Positions 1-12,961 are shown, numbered from the stretch's first letter. The stretch is 64,000 nucleotides of DNA from Mixophyes australis (GCA_036250195.1 JAVHZZ010000003.1:347859375-347923374), one strand, 5' to 3'. Program-made: numbers and translations. The notes: generated by a model not told the origin, from the sequence alone.

Positions 1-158
1 ATGCAGGTGGGAGTTGGTTCCAGGGGGTGGTGGATTCAGGGTGGGAGGTAAGGAAAATGACTGCAGGGCTGCAATGGATGCAGGTGGGAGTTGGTTCCAG
101 GGGGTAGTGGATTCAGGGTGGGAGGTAAGGAAAATGACTGCAAGGGGGGGGGGGGGGC
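1..158. repeat. 77-bp tandem repeat followed by a G-run
   Basis: A unit of 77 bp beginning ATGCAGGTGGGAG occurs at position 1 and again at 78, giving a little under two copies. It is cut by the left edge of the window, so the true copy number is unknown. It ends in a run of G at about 145-157. No coding sense is visible. Confidence 0.8.
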
Positions 159-1249
159 ATCTCACTGGCCAGTGATCCTGAGGAAACACTGGGGAGAAGT
201 AATGCTTTATCACAATAATGTGCTGCAGATTGGTGGCCATTTTCTTGTAGTGGTGGCCATTTTTTTGTAGTATGAGAGACACAGGAGATTACGGGAGATT
301 AGCCTAAGGGTAATAAAGATGAACAAATATGTCAGGACAATAAAATTGGTCTATTTTGCAAAGGCTCCAGCAGCTGATGTGTTATTAGCATTCACTGTTG
401 AAAATGTTAAACAAGTATTTTAAAAACACGATAGTGTTTATATTATTCAGATTATGTAAACAAAATCTGGGAAAATGGCAAATGAAATATATCATGAGTG
501 AATTTTATTACAAAAAATACTGTCATTGAAAAATCAGTAAAACACAATTACAATAAAAAACAAATATTAAAATGATAACCCTGTACTGTAGACACAGGGG
601 GGTTTCACAGCTGAGTAGAAACCTCCACTCACCATCCTATCATATACTGGCGCATGTTATGCTTCCTGGTGGCTGGTCCCAGCCACCTTACTGTATGTGG
701 CTGTGGATTGTCCTCCCTTGCGTTCCCTGTCTCTTCTCTGCTGAGATCATGTGACACGTGGAGAACGTACCACCTGACAGGCGACGTCATCCCACGTGTG
801 CAGGGAGCCAGAGAGGTAGACAGAAGCGTGTCTAGCAATGCTGGATGGAATAAGGTACGTGTGGGGAGAGGGCTTTTAATGTAATGTGGGTGGCGGTGAT
901 TGCATTGGCTGATAATTTAATGGTGGGTTAGATGTTAATCATATAATGGTGGGTGGGGAAACTATTAATTTATTGGTGGGGTGGTGGTGGGTGAGGGTTG
1001 CCCGGAGGGTACAATCATTGCTAGACTTCCCATATCCTTTTTTAAAACCAGGAGGTTGGGCCGGTAGGGATCTCCAACATTCTCCTGTATGAAGTATGCA
1101 AATGCACCGCTCCTGCTGCGCAATGTGTTCCACAGGCTCTGTCCCAACTTTCCATAACCAAGATAAGAAGCACCTGAGCGTAAGACACAAGCAGCAACAG
1201 GTAGCAGAAGATCTAGGAGAGAACAGGACAGTCCGCCAACTGCTCTGAT
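159..1249. other. unassigned DNA, no gene recognised
   Basis: Short frames of 60-107 codons only, none with recognisable protein motifs. The 880-990 part is rich in GGTGGG-type words. I see no RNA gene or complete mobile element here. Confidence 0.5.
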
Positions 1250-1958
1250 TAAAGATGTTCACTGACCCCCGTGTTTTGGTTTTGGATCTGGATTAACTTT
1301 GTGTTTTGGTTTTGGCAAAACCGCCCTCATGTGTTTTGGTTTTGGATCCCTATTTTTTTTCTAAAATCCCGATTTTCTCCTAAAATCACATAATTTGGCC
1401 CTTTTGTTGTTCCTATATTATTATTATTGACCTCAATAATATTAATTTCCAGTAAATTTTTGTCTAGTGACAAGAACACTACTACCCCTCCTGTTTCGGT
1501 ATGAGCAATGGCACTGAGCAATGGCATTGGAGACTGGAGAGTGACAAGAACACTGCTGCCGCTGTTTCTGTGTGAGCAATGGCACTAGAGACTGGAGAGT
1601 GACAAGAACACTGCTACCCCTGTTTCTGTGTAAGCAAAGGCACTAGAGACTGGAGAGTGACAAGAACACTGCTACCCATGTTTCTGTGTGAGCAATGTCA
1701 CTGAGCAATGTCACTGGAGAATGGAGAGTGACAAGAACGCCGCTATCACTGTTTCTGTGTGAGCAATGGCGCTGGACTTCCTGGGGAGGGAGGTACTTGT
1801 AGAATCCAACACCCGCGAGATCCGACAACGCAACAATGATGTTTTGTCTCGATTCAGATCTGAGTACTCGTGATAGTACTGAGCCGGCTTGCGAGCCTAT
1901 TCGGATCCCCTAAGTTCGGGTGGGCTCGGTTTTCAGAAACCGAGCCCGAGTATCTCTA
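1250..1958. mobile_element. non-autonomous hAT element, relative of the 10.4-kb element
   Basis: The left end reads TAAAGATGTTCAC. The right end read on the opposite strand starts TAGAGATACTCGG, so the termini are an imperfect inverted pair. The flanks GCTCTGAT (1242-1249) and CTTCTGAT (1959-1966) agree at 6 of 8 bases, which fits an aged 8-bp hAT target duplication. The right half shares GCGAGATCCGACAACG-like and GTTCGGGTGGGCTCGG stretches with the right end of the large hAT at 44166-54549. No transposase frame is present, so any movement would need a transposase supplied in trans. Family assignment is inferred from the termini and TSD. Confidence 0.7.
1469..1790. repeat. 58-74 bp tandem repeat inside the small hAT element
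   Basis: The phrase GACAAGAACAC (or a one-base variant) recurs at 1469, 1543, 1601, 1659 and 1730. It is followed each time by a GTTTCTGTGTGAGCAA-like segment. Spacing is 58 bp in the basic unit and 71-74 bp where a GAGCAATGGCACT segment is duplicated. Confidence 0.85.
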
Positions 1959-1966
1959 CTTCTGAT

Positions 1967-4263
1967 TCTGGTGGTGCAGTCGTGATTTTGGGACTGCCCT
2001 GATTTTGGGTGACTGCCCCGCTCAGACAAATTTGCTCATAGCCTTCACAGAGGGATAGAATAACATTGTGTCGAGCACTCGTACTCCCTACAAGACACAA
2101 TTAAGCAAAGAACAGTTTTGAGGTTAGTTTTGAATTACAGGGATTGGGGCCCCTATGGAGAAGCATGCAGATCACTGTATTTTCCAGCAGTCTGGCGACA
2201 GACACTTCACTTCGTAATTTTACAAATTACATATTCTAGCATAATCGTCATGGATTTGGGGTACAGGGTGAAGGGCATACACTGGTGAAAGGGTGGTGTG
2301 GCATGGCAAAAGGTAACTACAAAATTCTGTGCCCAGGGTGCAAAAATACCTGAATCCATCTCTCATGTCCTTGGCCAAAGAGGGCATCCAACAATAGGAT
2401 CCGAACTGATCATGCAACATATATCCTGGACTACATCCTCTCCTTGCACGGTCTTGGTGATATCTATTTATTTAATAAACTTTACCTGGTCTGCAACATT
2501 TTCTAAAACTGTGGTACATATACCTAAATTAAATTATGTAATAAGGAAGAGAAATGTGTGCAAAAAAATATATAAATTTAAACATGTTAAGGGAAAGATG
2601 GTAAAACAAAATTACAGGCATGCATGATAGCAAAAAAAACAACAATGAGATACCGTGCAGTATTCAACACCATCAGCTAATCAGTAATAATGTATCTAGA
2701 TAGCTGTTGCAGAAAAGTAATTAGTGGCAAGTCATTGAGAACGGCCTAAAATAGCGACCTCAACGACAGAAGCAGCTGTACAACCTAGAGACAACTAAAC
2801 ATAAAAATGTAGGATTTAGGGTAAAGTTTTAAACCACATACAATATATTAAAGCTATATTCTAATTAATGCTTTTAGTCTTCAAACATAAAAATAACTTA
2901 TGCACAATTACAGTTTAGTTAAAGAAAATGCAGCCCTAATACGTATGTGCAAAGTTAGGAATTGTCTCTAGTTATTTTGTGAATCTAAGCTTGTTTGGGG
3001 TGGATCAACTTTGTCTGAGTTGAAGAGGGCAGGATTAGCAGCAGTGTGTCATCTTTTACAACTATTACTTAACATTTCTCAGGTAAACCATAAACTTAAG
3101 GTCTTTACTTAAAGATGTCAATCACTTTCACTTAGATGTATTTTGTGGTGAGGTTAGTAATTGTGGTCAAAGAGTAATTATCACTGAAAATATGATTTGT
3201 TTTTGTGGATATAAATTATATTTATTTTGCCAATTTTAGGTTATATTTGGAAGGTTCTTCCATTGTTCAATTCCCATCCGCTGTAGCAGCACTAAGTTAG
3301 ATTCTGTGATGGTGACCTGGAGGAACTTCTAAATAATTTGTAAAGCTATCATTTTTACTCAGTGCATATTTAGGGAGAGTGATCTAGGATGTGACTGCCG
3401 TTCTTTTTTCCTCTGTCTAATATTTCCACCATTCATGGATAACTGGGCTTTTACATGGGGTATGGCTTATTTCTTGAATTAGAAACACTTGTGTGTAAGA
3501 TTGTAGGTGATGGTAAACTGTCAGCCATGGCATTGTCTAGCATTACTTTATCGGTTTAGCGTAGCCTATGATAAATTACACTTTCTTTCACAATGTCATT
3601 TTTTGGATGGGGAGGGAGCAGTGGATTTTTGCTTTTGATGTGAGCGACGGGGCAGGAAATTTTATGTGACCTGCTTTTGTGAAAGGCCGTTGTATCTATT
3701 TGATTTTCTGTTTCCTTTTCGTGTTCACCACTTTACACATCATCACATGCAGATTCTGAAAATAGGTTGTATCATGTCATCCAACTTTGTGAGGCTACAT
3801 CACTAGAATATGGAAAGACAGACTGCTTTGCCATATGGACCTGTAACAAAAAGTCTTCCCCCCATTACATATATTTAAGTCTAGACAAGTTGGACAAGGA
3901 AAAGGACGCATCAACATTACTTATTTTGTTTCATAAAATAATACAATATATTTATCGATCTGGGGTTGTCTCAGCACAATTGTCCGTTTCGGCCCGGACC
4001 TGATTTAGGAATATCGCTTGGTGGTAAATTTTCATCCTGATTTAAGCATCTTTCAGTATAGGATGTGAGTCAATGCTCATACTCATCATTCCTCTGAGTA
4101 TGACGAACACATCACAATACCACTGTCTTATCTTCAACCTGCTGTAAGTCGTCACCTGGGCTTAACTGTAATTTCAGATGTACTTTTTTTCACCATTGCT
4201 AAGATTTGACCTATTGTTCTGACTTCTCCATGTCTGCAACTGTAGGCCTAAATAAGGTTCTAA
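1967..4263. other. unassigned AT-rich DNA
   Basis: No frame longer than 109 codons and none with a recognised domain. The stretch may hold old degraded repeats, but I cannot name any. Confidence 0.5.
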
Positions 4264-4602
4264 ACCTGGGTACACACTGCAGGAGATTTCTCCCAATCTT
4301 TAACAGTTTTACCAATGACAGAAAAAAGTCCCGATCAGCATGCTGATCATGTGTACACACTATACTCATCTTACATGATTTACCTTCAGAACTGTGCTAA
4401 CCATCTTCTGCACACTCCATAGAGATCTACGGACACTGCCGGTCCTGAGTACATATACACTGCAAAGTTGGAACGACAGTTTTAGTCCGGTTTAAAAATC
4501 AAATGAAACAATACGATGAGCTTTGGAATGATAATTGTTCATCGCTGCAGTGTACCCGCTAATGCGGTAATGGGCGGAACTGTAATTGTGTGTACCCAGC
4601 CG
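4264..4602. mobile_element. TTAA-type MITE, diverged copy
   Basis: Begins CCTGGGTACACACTGCAGG and ends GTGTGTACCCAGC, the inverted pair typical of the GCTGGGTACACAC family seen more cleanly at 5781-6404 and 42954-43372. Flanking tetranucleotides are degenerate. No coding capacity. Confidence 0.6.
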
Positions 4603-4605
4603 TAA

Positions 4606-5399
4606 GCTGAGTACGCACTACACAGTTTTCATTCAATAATCGGCTAAATCAGCCGACATATGACCGCTCGTTCAAAAGTCGGGTCAGTGTGTGCAGTGAC
4701 ACGATGGTCGAAAGTCTGCCCAAATGGACGATTGTCGCCTCATCTGGTTGGTCGTACCGTTTAATATTTTTGTTACAATCTTGTTTCCGTTGTGTAGTGT
4801 GTACAGGGCCGGATTAAGGGAATGGAGGCCCCTGCGAGGCCCCCAATGTGAGTCGCCCGCCGCCCCCCGTGAGGCCCCCCCCAAGCGCTTACCTGTCAGT
4901 GCAGTCCTCCATCCCCGGCGAGCTGTAAGCTCCTTACTGAGGAGATCTCGCGAGAGTTCATGAACTCTAGCGAGATCTCCTCAGTAAGCAGATTACTGAG
5001 CGCCGGGGACGGAGGACTGCACTGACAGCGCTCAGCAGCATTGATCGGGCCGGGGGCGCCCCCGCCCCCGGACCGATCAATAATGCTGCTGAGGACTTTG
5101 AAGGGCCCCCTGGATGCCCGAGGCCCCTGGGCTATAGCCCAGTTAGACCTCGGGTTAATCCGGCCCTGAGTGTGTATAAACTTCCAACCGATCCACAACA
5201 GTGAGTACGAAATTACAGTCATTGCTCACGACAACATGGCTGTAAAAAGTCACTAAAGGGACGCCCGCTCTTCCCTTTATCGTCCTAAACAAGGCTAGTG
5301 TGTATGCAGTCCATGGACCGAGCGATCGGAACATCGATCGCATGTAAAATCGCTCGGCATAAAAAGTTGGTCGAAATTTCTGTAGTGTGTACACAGCTT
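4606..5399. mobile_element. TTAA-type MITE, interrupted by a nested hAT MITE
   Basis: Left terminus AGCTGAGTACGCACTACACAG and right terminus GTGTACACAGCTT are an imperfect inverted pair of the same family as 5781-6404. Internal words such as CCAAATGGACGATTGTC and CGATCGCATGTAAAATCGC also occur in the 42954-43372 copy. The element is split by the hAT MITE at 4804-5168, so this copy was in place first. Confidence 0.7.
4804..5168. mobile_element. hAT MITE with perfect 8-bp TSD (CAGGGCCGG family)
   Basis: Termini are CAGGGCCGGATTAA and TTAATCCGGCCCTG, a near-perfect inverted pair. The 8 bases AGTGTGTA lie on both sides (4796-4803 and 5169-5176), the length expected of hAT insertion. The interior contains a strong palindrome around AGGAGATCTCGCGAGAG at about 4939-4985. 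A second copy lies at 30372-30727. Confidence 0.9.
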
Positions 5400-5780
5400 T
5401 AGTCTATTGTATTTGTTAGTGCTTGATCTTTTCTTTTCAAAAGATGTATTATCACTTATATAATCCCATATATTAAAACTCCTGTTGTTTTTTTTAGTGA
5501 TACAGCTATGGATAATATGTTATAGGAAGATAAGTAAACAATTCACAATAAAAGTTTATCAATCAGTAAGTCACATTTTAATTCTATGTTTTAAAAGCTT
5601 GGGATGTGCAGCTTGGTAAACACATATTCATTAAGGAAATTATCATCTAAACCCCCAACATGGGCCACCCAGTCTTTACCAAGCTAATGATGATTTTGAG
5701 ACACTGTAAGATTGTAAACCTTTTCTTAACTAATCTGATTCTTCTACTCTTCTGGTGGCTTACATTTTAGAACATGTTAA

Positions 5781-6404
5781 GCTAGGTACACACTGAAGAA
5801 TTGTTCAGACCGATGTGCTATCTCAAACGATTGTACCTATGACTGAAGGTCCGATCAGTCTGACGATTCATCCATACACACTGACACGATTTACCTTCAG
5901 ATCTGTGGTCTTCATCTGGTCCTTTGTCTGGTCCTCTAGTCCGGAGAATGACAGCACAATATTCATTCATTCACTAATGTCACAATGTCACACTGATTAA
6001 AACCGCCTTGTTATAGCTATACACATGTCCTAACGAATTCCGTTAGCTTCTGTGACTCTGAAACTAAATATTCTGTCTCAGAACAAACAAATGAATTATT
6101 CCTTCTACAGCACTCTCTACATTTATTCACTGGGACATTCATCACTAGCATCGGCTGAAAAGAGCCCGACTCTGTAAACTCTATGGAGATCGTCAGCATG
6201 AGTGCATACACACTGCATGATCGTTAGGTGATTGATCGGAAAAAATTGAACGGTACGACCAACCAAATGATGCGATAATCGTCTATTTGGGCAGACTTTC
6301 GACCATCATGTCACTACACACACTGACCTGACTTTCGAACGAGCGGTCGTATGTCGGCTGGTTGAGCCGATTATTGGACAAAAACCCTGTAGAGTGTACC
6401 CAGC
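5781..6404. mobile_element. TTAA-type (piggyBac-like) MITE
   Basis: The element starts GCTAGGTACACACTGAAG and ends AGAGTGTACCCAGC, an inverted pair. It sits between TTAA at 5777-5780 and TTAA at 6405-6408, the duplication expected of piggyBac-type integration. No coding capacity. Confidence 0.8.
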
Positions 6405-6629
6405 TTAAGTTAACAATGCTTTTTGACATTAGGTATTTAGATAATTATCTGTAAAAAATATAAATACAAAGGTTGAAAGACCCTGAGCACCTAACACCAC
6501 CAACCTCTAGCAACCAGAAGAGGACAGCATGCAAATCACTGTATCTATTGCAATCTACTATCAGTCAATTTATTGTTCTTGCTTAATAAAGATACAACTT
6601 CACATTATTTGATTACACGTGTACATATG

Positions 6630-6927
6630 CAGGGGGCGCACGCAGGATTTTTAAATATACAGAGAGAGGTGCTGCGCATGCGTGTGCGCATGCGCAGCAG
6701 CTCCATTTTGGCGGCACTGTATTGTACAGCAGCCGTGGAGCTGTCAAAGTAGCGTCCATGGCGGTGCTGTATTGTACTACAATACAGCACTGCTGCGGAC
6801 GCTTCTTTGACAGCAGCACTGTGCTGTACAGTACAGTGCTGCCATGTAGGGGCACTGTTTAGCCCCCATTCTTCGTGGAGGGGAGGGGTTTCTGGAGAAC
6901 CAGAAACCCCCCCTGAGTGCGCCCCTG
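6630..6927. mobile_element. palindromic MITE, CAGGGGCGCACGCAGG family
   Basis: Starts CAGGGGGCGCACGCAGGATT and ends GAGTGCGCCCCTG, an inverted pair. The interior is a degenerate palindrome built from GCAGCACTGTGCTGTACAGT-like words. The flanks do not show a convincing target duplication. A second copy is at 16724-16978. Confidence 0.7.
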
Positions 6928-7019
6928 ATATATATTTCTGTGGGTGTTTATTCATAGCACACTAGTTACATATTCACAGCTACAGTGCACTTATATGAAT
7001 ATGCCAAATTAGTAGCACA

Positions 7020-7185
7020 TGGCAGCATGATGGCACAGTGGTTAACATTGCTGCCTCATACAGTAGGGGTAATGGGTTTGATTCCATTATATTCTGGTAG
7101 GTCAATTAGCTTGTGAAAAAAATGGACCCTAGTGCTTGTGGTTGGCTAGGGAATTTAGACTGTAAGCTCAGTGGAACAAGGACTA
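7020..7185 (+). mobile_element. tRNA-derived SINE, internally deleted
   Basis: An A-box-like TGGCACAGTGG (7031-7041) and a B-box-like GGTTTGATTCC (7075-7085) stand at tRNA spacing. They are followed by a GACTGTAAGCTCAGTGGAACAAGG-type tail found in the SINE at 58757-59255. The usual middle is shortened and the 3' microsatellite tail is missing. It has no acceptor pairing, so it is not a tRNA gene. Confidence 0.7.
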
Positions 7186-7189
7186 ATGT

Positions 7190-9189
7190 AAATGATTCAA
7201 TACTCAAATATACAAGCAAATATTTAAGTAGATGCCTAATCTTTCCTAAAAGCATGTAAAGTGTGTTAGTACACACATGTATGTTATGCGTGTCTATAGA
7301 GAGAGATGGGTGATACGGCTGCAATGTATACCATGTATGTTATTTTATTATCAAATTAAACTAAAAAAAAAAGCGGCAGCTTTTGAAAACAAGTTGCAAT
7401 GTCAAAATACTGCTAATTTTTGTTTACGTTTATCTAATTGCCATAATTCTCAATGATGATTATAATTACTTACAGATGTTCAAGGGCTGCACCAAATTAG
7501 CTGATACCTCGAATGTCTTTCTTTCTGTTCCAGCTAATATACGTTACACAGCAATGTAGGACTCTTTAATTAAAATGTGTCTATTGTCTCTGAATTACGC
7601 GACATACTGGTGGTGCACTGCACAGCGCCTTGAGGCTTATGACCAATTAATAACCTATTTTAAGCCACTTCCTTGCAGTACCATGATATGTAGCAAAATT
7701 GGACAACAGAACAATAATTTGTCTTCAATTTGGAAAATAGAGCAGGGGACAATAAGGTCACATATCTATTCAAAAAGACAGCTGTAGCCTACGAGATTTT
7801 TGTTTAATAATAATAGCCTGGTTATAGCATACACACCATGGCTAAATGTGAAAAGGCCTTTTCTGATAAGCTAAAGAGATTATGAGAAATCAGGCAGATT
7901 CTGAAAGAGAATGGTGTGTAAATGAGAGGTTTTATCAAACTGAATCTGGCAGCTCCATTTTTGTTATGGGGAAAATATCTGTATTATTTACTAAGGAGAT
8001 TAAGACTGAATTGGAAGAGAGGCTGGTTGTTGTGTGGAGATAGAGATAAGATAAGGGAACTTTACCTTCCCAGCACAAGGCCAAATGCAAGACACACAGG
8101 GATGTTATCAGACACAGAACCCTGGCTGCCACATTAAAGGAGCTGTTTCATTCACTCAGTTCATTATTTGTAAGTAAAATGCCTTTGCTTTCACGGTTAT
8201 ATCCAGAGCATACAAATCAACAGATGAGATGGTATTAAATTTTAGAGACCAAGCAGCATTTTGCCTCCTTTATATTTAGGTTTAAATGTTGCATTAATTA
8301 TATCTCCCTTTTTTTATTGTCTGAAGCTGCAGCTGTTATCACTGTAGTCAGTCTCCCTCAGTCTTCATGTATCATTTATAAGCCCAGAGTGTTATCTGTA
8401 GCCTTGTTAGCCTAAGCTCAGTAACTGGGGAATGAATGGAGAAACACAACAGAAGAGTCAGACCTAGCCATTGTGCATGGCTCTTGTAGAGACACAGCGA
8501 GCTTGTAATTTGCTAAGCGCACGCAATAAGCTCGCAAAAGTCAGCAGTTTTGCACCAGTGCTCTGTAACGCTTCACGGGGCACATATCCACTCCGCTCTT
8601 AGGATTAGGAGTCACAAACTAAAATTGGACCCTCTTTTAACCAGTTCAAACTTTATTTTTTCACAAATTTCTGCTCATGAAAGTAGGGGGAACATCAGAA
8701 CAATCGTTAGAACAAATAGTAATTTTGTGTGTGTATGTGATGTGTTTTATTACATTGCTCGGAGTGCAACATCTAATTTTTGCACGAATCTGCAAGAGGA
8801 AACATAAACCAATACACATACTCCGATATGACAGCTCCCCTGCAAATGTGACCATCTTACTCTATAAACCCATGATCCCCGGCTGAAATCTAGGTGTACT
8901 TGCACAAACCGAGGTGCACTGCGGGTCTGAAGGTGTTTTTCCACAATGGAGATGACTTCCATTGATTCCAAACATTGGAGTCCAGGACACTACACTATTA
9001 AAATGTACAAAACACTAAAATATTTATTCATGATAATGATGCTACAGTACTGCTATGAGCAATACTAAAGAGTACCGCATATGATGTAACTTTAATAATC
9101 TTTATTAATGATGACAACACAGAGCTGAATACTCATAAAGCAGTTTCAATGTGTAATCAAATGCATGGTTAATTAACCTGGGTATATAT
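7190..9189. other. unassigned DNA
   Basis: No frame above 89 codons and no recognised domain. No tandem repeat or clear terminal inverted repeat noticed. Confidence 0.5.
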
Positions 9190-9447
9190 CATACTTGCCT
9201 ACTTTCAGGCAGTGCAGTCTGGGAGAGGGCGGGAGGGGGCGGGGCACGGCCATTTTGACTCTACCCCCGCGTTTCAGCTGTCGTTTTGTCTGGGTGTGTG
9301 GCCAAAATGACGCAATTCATCACAAATCGCGTTATTTTGGCCAGGGAATTGCGGGATGCGGGAGACTTGCCTGCTCTCCCGGGAGTCCGGGAGACCGACC
9401 CAAACTTCGTGAGTCTCCCGGACATTGCGGGAGAGTTGGCAAGTATG
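9190..9447. mobile_element. palindromic MITE, CATACTTGCC family
   Basis: Left end CATACTTGCCTACTTTC and right end GTTGGCAAGTATG form an inverted pair. GC-rich interior repeats include GGGAGACTTGCC and GTCTCCCGGAC. Truncated relatives ending GGCAAGTATG are visible near 35875-36134 and, more degraded, near 42739-42800. No TSD longer than four bases is evident. Confidence 0.7.
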
Positions 9448-10378
9448 GTATGTACTTTGCATAATTTTCATGAGCATCCTTATATAATTGTGTTGATCAA
9501 ATCTTTAAACATTGTGACAATTTAAGCAAAATTATTTGCTCCCTATATCTTAGAGCACAATTGGGAAGTTTCAGGACTGTGAACTCGGAAATGGTGACAT
9601 CTCCATCTGACCTTAGCAGATGAGAGGTGAGGACAGCATCCTCTGCTCCCCACACTCCGAGTGTGGCGCTGATTATCCAATAGGCTGTCTTGGTTGCAGC
9701 ATAGCGTGCAAGGCTTTTTTGGGGGGTTTTGCTAAATTTTTGGAAGTGCAAAATTCTGACAGGGGGTGGTATAAACTGAATTTCATTTTAAAATATTAAT
9801 AGTTGTTCTCCAAAGTTAAAAGAAAACATGAAAGAAATATGTAGTAAGGTTGGCTGTGACATCATAGCCAAGTGCCACACTCTCAGCAGCAGCACGTATC
9901 TTCATACCAGCCTGTAGGGACTGGATACATCACCTAAGTGTATCTAGAGATGCAGGTCCTGAGTCACTGAGGAGTGTATCCTGCGAATGCACAAAATACA
10001 CAGCACATGCTCAGAACCGGCTGGTACACAACAGGACGCAGCCACGTCCTAGCCACCTCAGAGCGCAAAGACACCAACCACAGCCTATGATACAGGGGAG
10101 TGAGCGCGGTGGGTAATGGGCAGATTCAGGCAGGTAATGTACAGTGAGGGCGTTACCGTACAGCCACGTCCAAGTCACACTCAGGCGCACACAGAAGAAC
10201 GCTGGTTTTCTGCCGTATCTCTTGTTCTAACTGGGGGGGTTAGTTTAAGTTCCGAATACTAGTGCTGACGGCTGGATATGTATGCAAAAACATGTGTTGT
10301 TATCAGGAGCAACTATAAAAATGTATATTAAGTACACAGTAGACATTAAGGACGCCTAATAACTGTTTTTCAAAGGGA

Positions 10379-10460
<82 letters not shown>

Positions 10461-11694
10461 TATAAGACTTTTTTTTACAATTTCCATGTATAATCACAAA
10501 TTACTATAATATTGACAGGTAAGATTTATTGTTTAATATCTTTATTTCTGTGTGTTCTTTTGAGATATGACATTCCACTTAGGTATTGTACATCGTATTG
10601 TTATGTTCGTATTGTTGCTATCAATAAGTATTGTCCGATGCGAATAATGTGGTTCCAACGCACAAAGAGATGTAATAGCAAAAGATAGCAGGATTACAGC
10701 AAACCATGATGATGCATAAAAGATATAACATAACTCAGGAAAGTATAAACCGAATACATTACGCAAGCGACGCCTGGGCCCAGGTACAGAGTCAGTCTTG
10801 AAGTCTGCAGCCAAAGAAGAGGGTTTAATACTGGGCCATGGCCTGCTTATGTACAGTTTGAGTTACCAGAAACAGTGATGATGTCACGAATATACACAGA
10901 TAACACTAAGAGAGGTCTTCATTGGTCCAGGGTTTACGGTGTTCCAGTAGACTGCTGGTCATAGGTCAGTTCATTTGATCTTCTCCCAAAGGAGGGGGCA
11001 ACTTACTCCACCTGTTGTATATGTGTCTTCCCATCAAAAAACCAGTTTAAACTGACCCATAAACAAAGTACTTTTGAGTAGTAATCTCATACCATTCATA
11101 ACGTGCAATCGCAATATGCGATAACTTCCCGATTGACACCGGATTTTAGCTAGTAAAATATAGATTAATATGAGACCAAACTCCACACATTTCTGTGGAC
11201 CTGAACCATAATTACCTTTACTGTAGTATTATCTATGTATAAATAATCTCTAATTCATTTACTAATAAATGAATGTAGTTTGGAACATTAGTAAATGTGT
11301 ACTATTTATAAAATGTAAGTGTGAATGTAAGTGTGTGTTGTTCAGCCGTGCGATTGCGTTATTAACCCTGTTATGACGTAGCGTACTAATTGCAATCGCA
11401 CGGTATAACAATATTAATCAATTTAGCCTACTTCATCCAATAATTTGACTTCCACGGTATCCTGCAGAGCCTGGGCTAGTAGAGCAGATTAACCCTACAT
11501 CCGAAGTCATCACCACACGTATCTTTAGATCCGTTCCTTGTGGACTACAGGAGTACGCAGAGACGATTTATGTGCGGTTTAACACAAATGCACAATGCGC
11601 TCAGTATGGTTACCTCAATGACTCAGGCTCACATTGTCTAACTAAGACATACTATATCTCCAGTGATCTTGGTCAATTTACAAGTACACTCCCT
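9448..11694. other. unassigned DNA
   Basis: Contains a (TA)n microsatellite at about 10381-10456 but no recognisable gene. An inverted pair of TGCGATTGCG-like words occurs at about 11345-11402. Nothing else is supported. Confidence 0.5.
10381..10456. repeat. (TA)n microsatellite
   Basis: About 76 bases of alternating TA, interrupted once by ACACACATACA near the centre. Simple repeat with no coding sense. Confidence 0.95.
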
Positions 11695-11860
11695 CAGAGC
11701 CGTAACTTAGAATTCTAGCGCCCGGGGCGAGAAAGAAAAATGCCGCCCCCCTAGTGCTCAATTTTAACCAAATTAACCTAAAATATTCCTCAATTGTGCC
11801 CCCCTTCAGCGTTGCTCCCTGGGCGGTCGCCCCTTTCGCACAGCCCTAGTTACGGCCCTG
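11695..11860. mobile_element. hAT MITE with perfect 8-bp TSD (CAGAGCCGTAAC family)
   Basis: Begins CAGAGCCGTAACTTAG and ends AGTTACGGCCCTG, an inverted pair. The 8 bases CACTCCCT flank it exactly at 11687-11694 and 11861-11868. A second copy is at 37801-37968. A 3' fragment is recognisable at about 54885-54942 and a 5' fragment near 55785. Confidence 0.9.
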
Positions 11861-12030
11861 CACTCCCTTACTGTTCTAAATTTGCTTGTTCACATGCCTG
11901 ACCTACCTCTCCAGTTTGAAGGGGCAGCGAGTACGTAAGTTACGGTACACCCGAAATACGGGCGCATACTTTTGCTCATGCACAGTGCAGCAAAACCCCA
12001 CAAATGGACTTATATCCATCAACCACATCT

Positions 12031-12227
12031 GGGAGCAAATGTATCAAGCTGAGAGATTCCGGCGGGTTTGAAAAGTGGAGATTTTGCCTATAGTAACCAA
12101 TCAGATTCTAGTTATCATTTACTTAGTACATTCTACAAAATGAAAGCTAGAATCTGATTGGTTGCTATAGGCAACATCTCCAGTTTTCAAACCCGCCGGA
12201 ATCTCTTAGCTTGATACATTTACCCCC
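12031..12227. mobile_element. palindromic MITE with CCAAT-containing arms (copy 1)
   Basis: The two halves are reverse complements. They run from AAATGTATCAAGCTGAGAG through AACCAATCAGATTCTAG, a short AT-rich loop, then CTAGAATCTGATTGGTTGC and AGCTTGATACATTTACCCC. Related copies lie at 15507-15684, 20085-20205, 32255-32426 and 61295-61475. Confidence 0.8.
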
Positions 12228-12961
12228 TGATGTGCATGCATTCCAAACATGATACATTATATCAGTACACAATGATACTTTATTCATGATCATTTGCTTC
12301 TTGAGTCAAAGGATAGTCTGTGCATACAGCCATTATAAGAAAAATTATGTAAATAAATTCTGGCGCTTCCATAAGAGATAACAAGAATATGTGTGAGAAT
12401 AATTCACTATAAGAACAGTGAGCATATATACATAGGGATAATTGCAGGGTCTATATGAACAACAAGGAGCCATCTGTATATGGAAATAGGATTTATAAGA
12501 ATGACATTTTCTATTAACAAAAAATCCTTATCAGTATACAGTAATATAAGTCGAAAATATATCTTTTGCCAATTATAGTGATAATGAATCTTTAATAGTA
12601 ATTGCAAAACAGTGAACTGAAGCTAATGTATATACAAAAAAGATGTTGAACATCTAGTACATAAACATCAATACTGATCATATACCTCTTTAAAACACAA
12701 TTATGCAGATAGGAGTTCCCGCTTGGGAAGCAGCTGATGTAAACAAATGATGACATACACCCGGTAGTTAGTCTATTGGAAATAGCTTTCCGTATAATAA
12801 AGTTAGGTCAAACTCAGAATATAGCGCCTCGCAGCGCAGTAAAGTGTCACAACCAAGTTTACCATTATAAGAAAAAAGCATATAGATCATGGAAGCAGCT
12901 TGTCCCGTTGTGGCGATACTAGCTATATAAATAATACACTAGTATAAATTTTATGCATAAA
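12228..12961. other. unassigned AT-rich DNA
   Basis: No recognised gene or repeat boundary. AT-rich, with only short open frames. Confidence 0.5.

Noticed and set aside
7020..7100. tRNA gene
   Set aside because: A- and B-box-like words are present, but no acceptor stem or anticodon arm pairs. It continues into a SINE tail.
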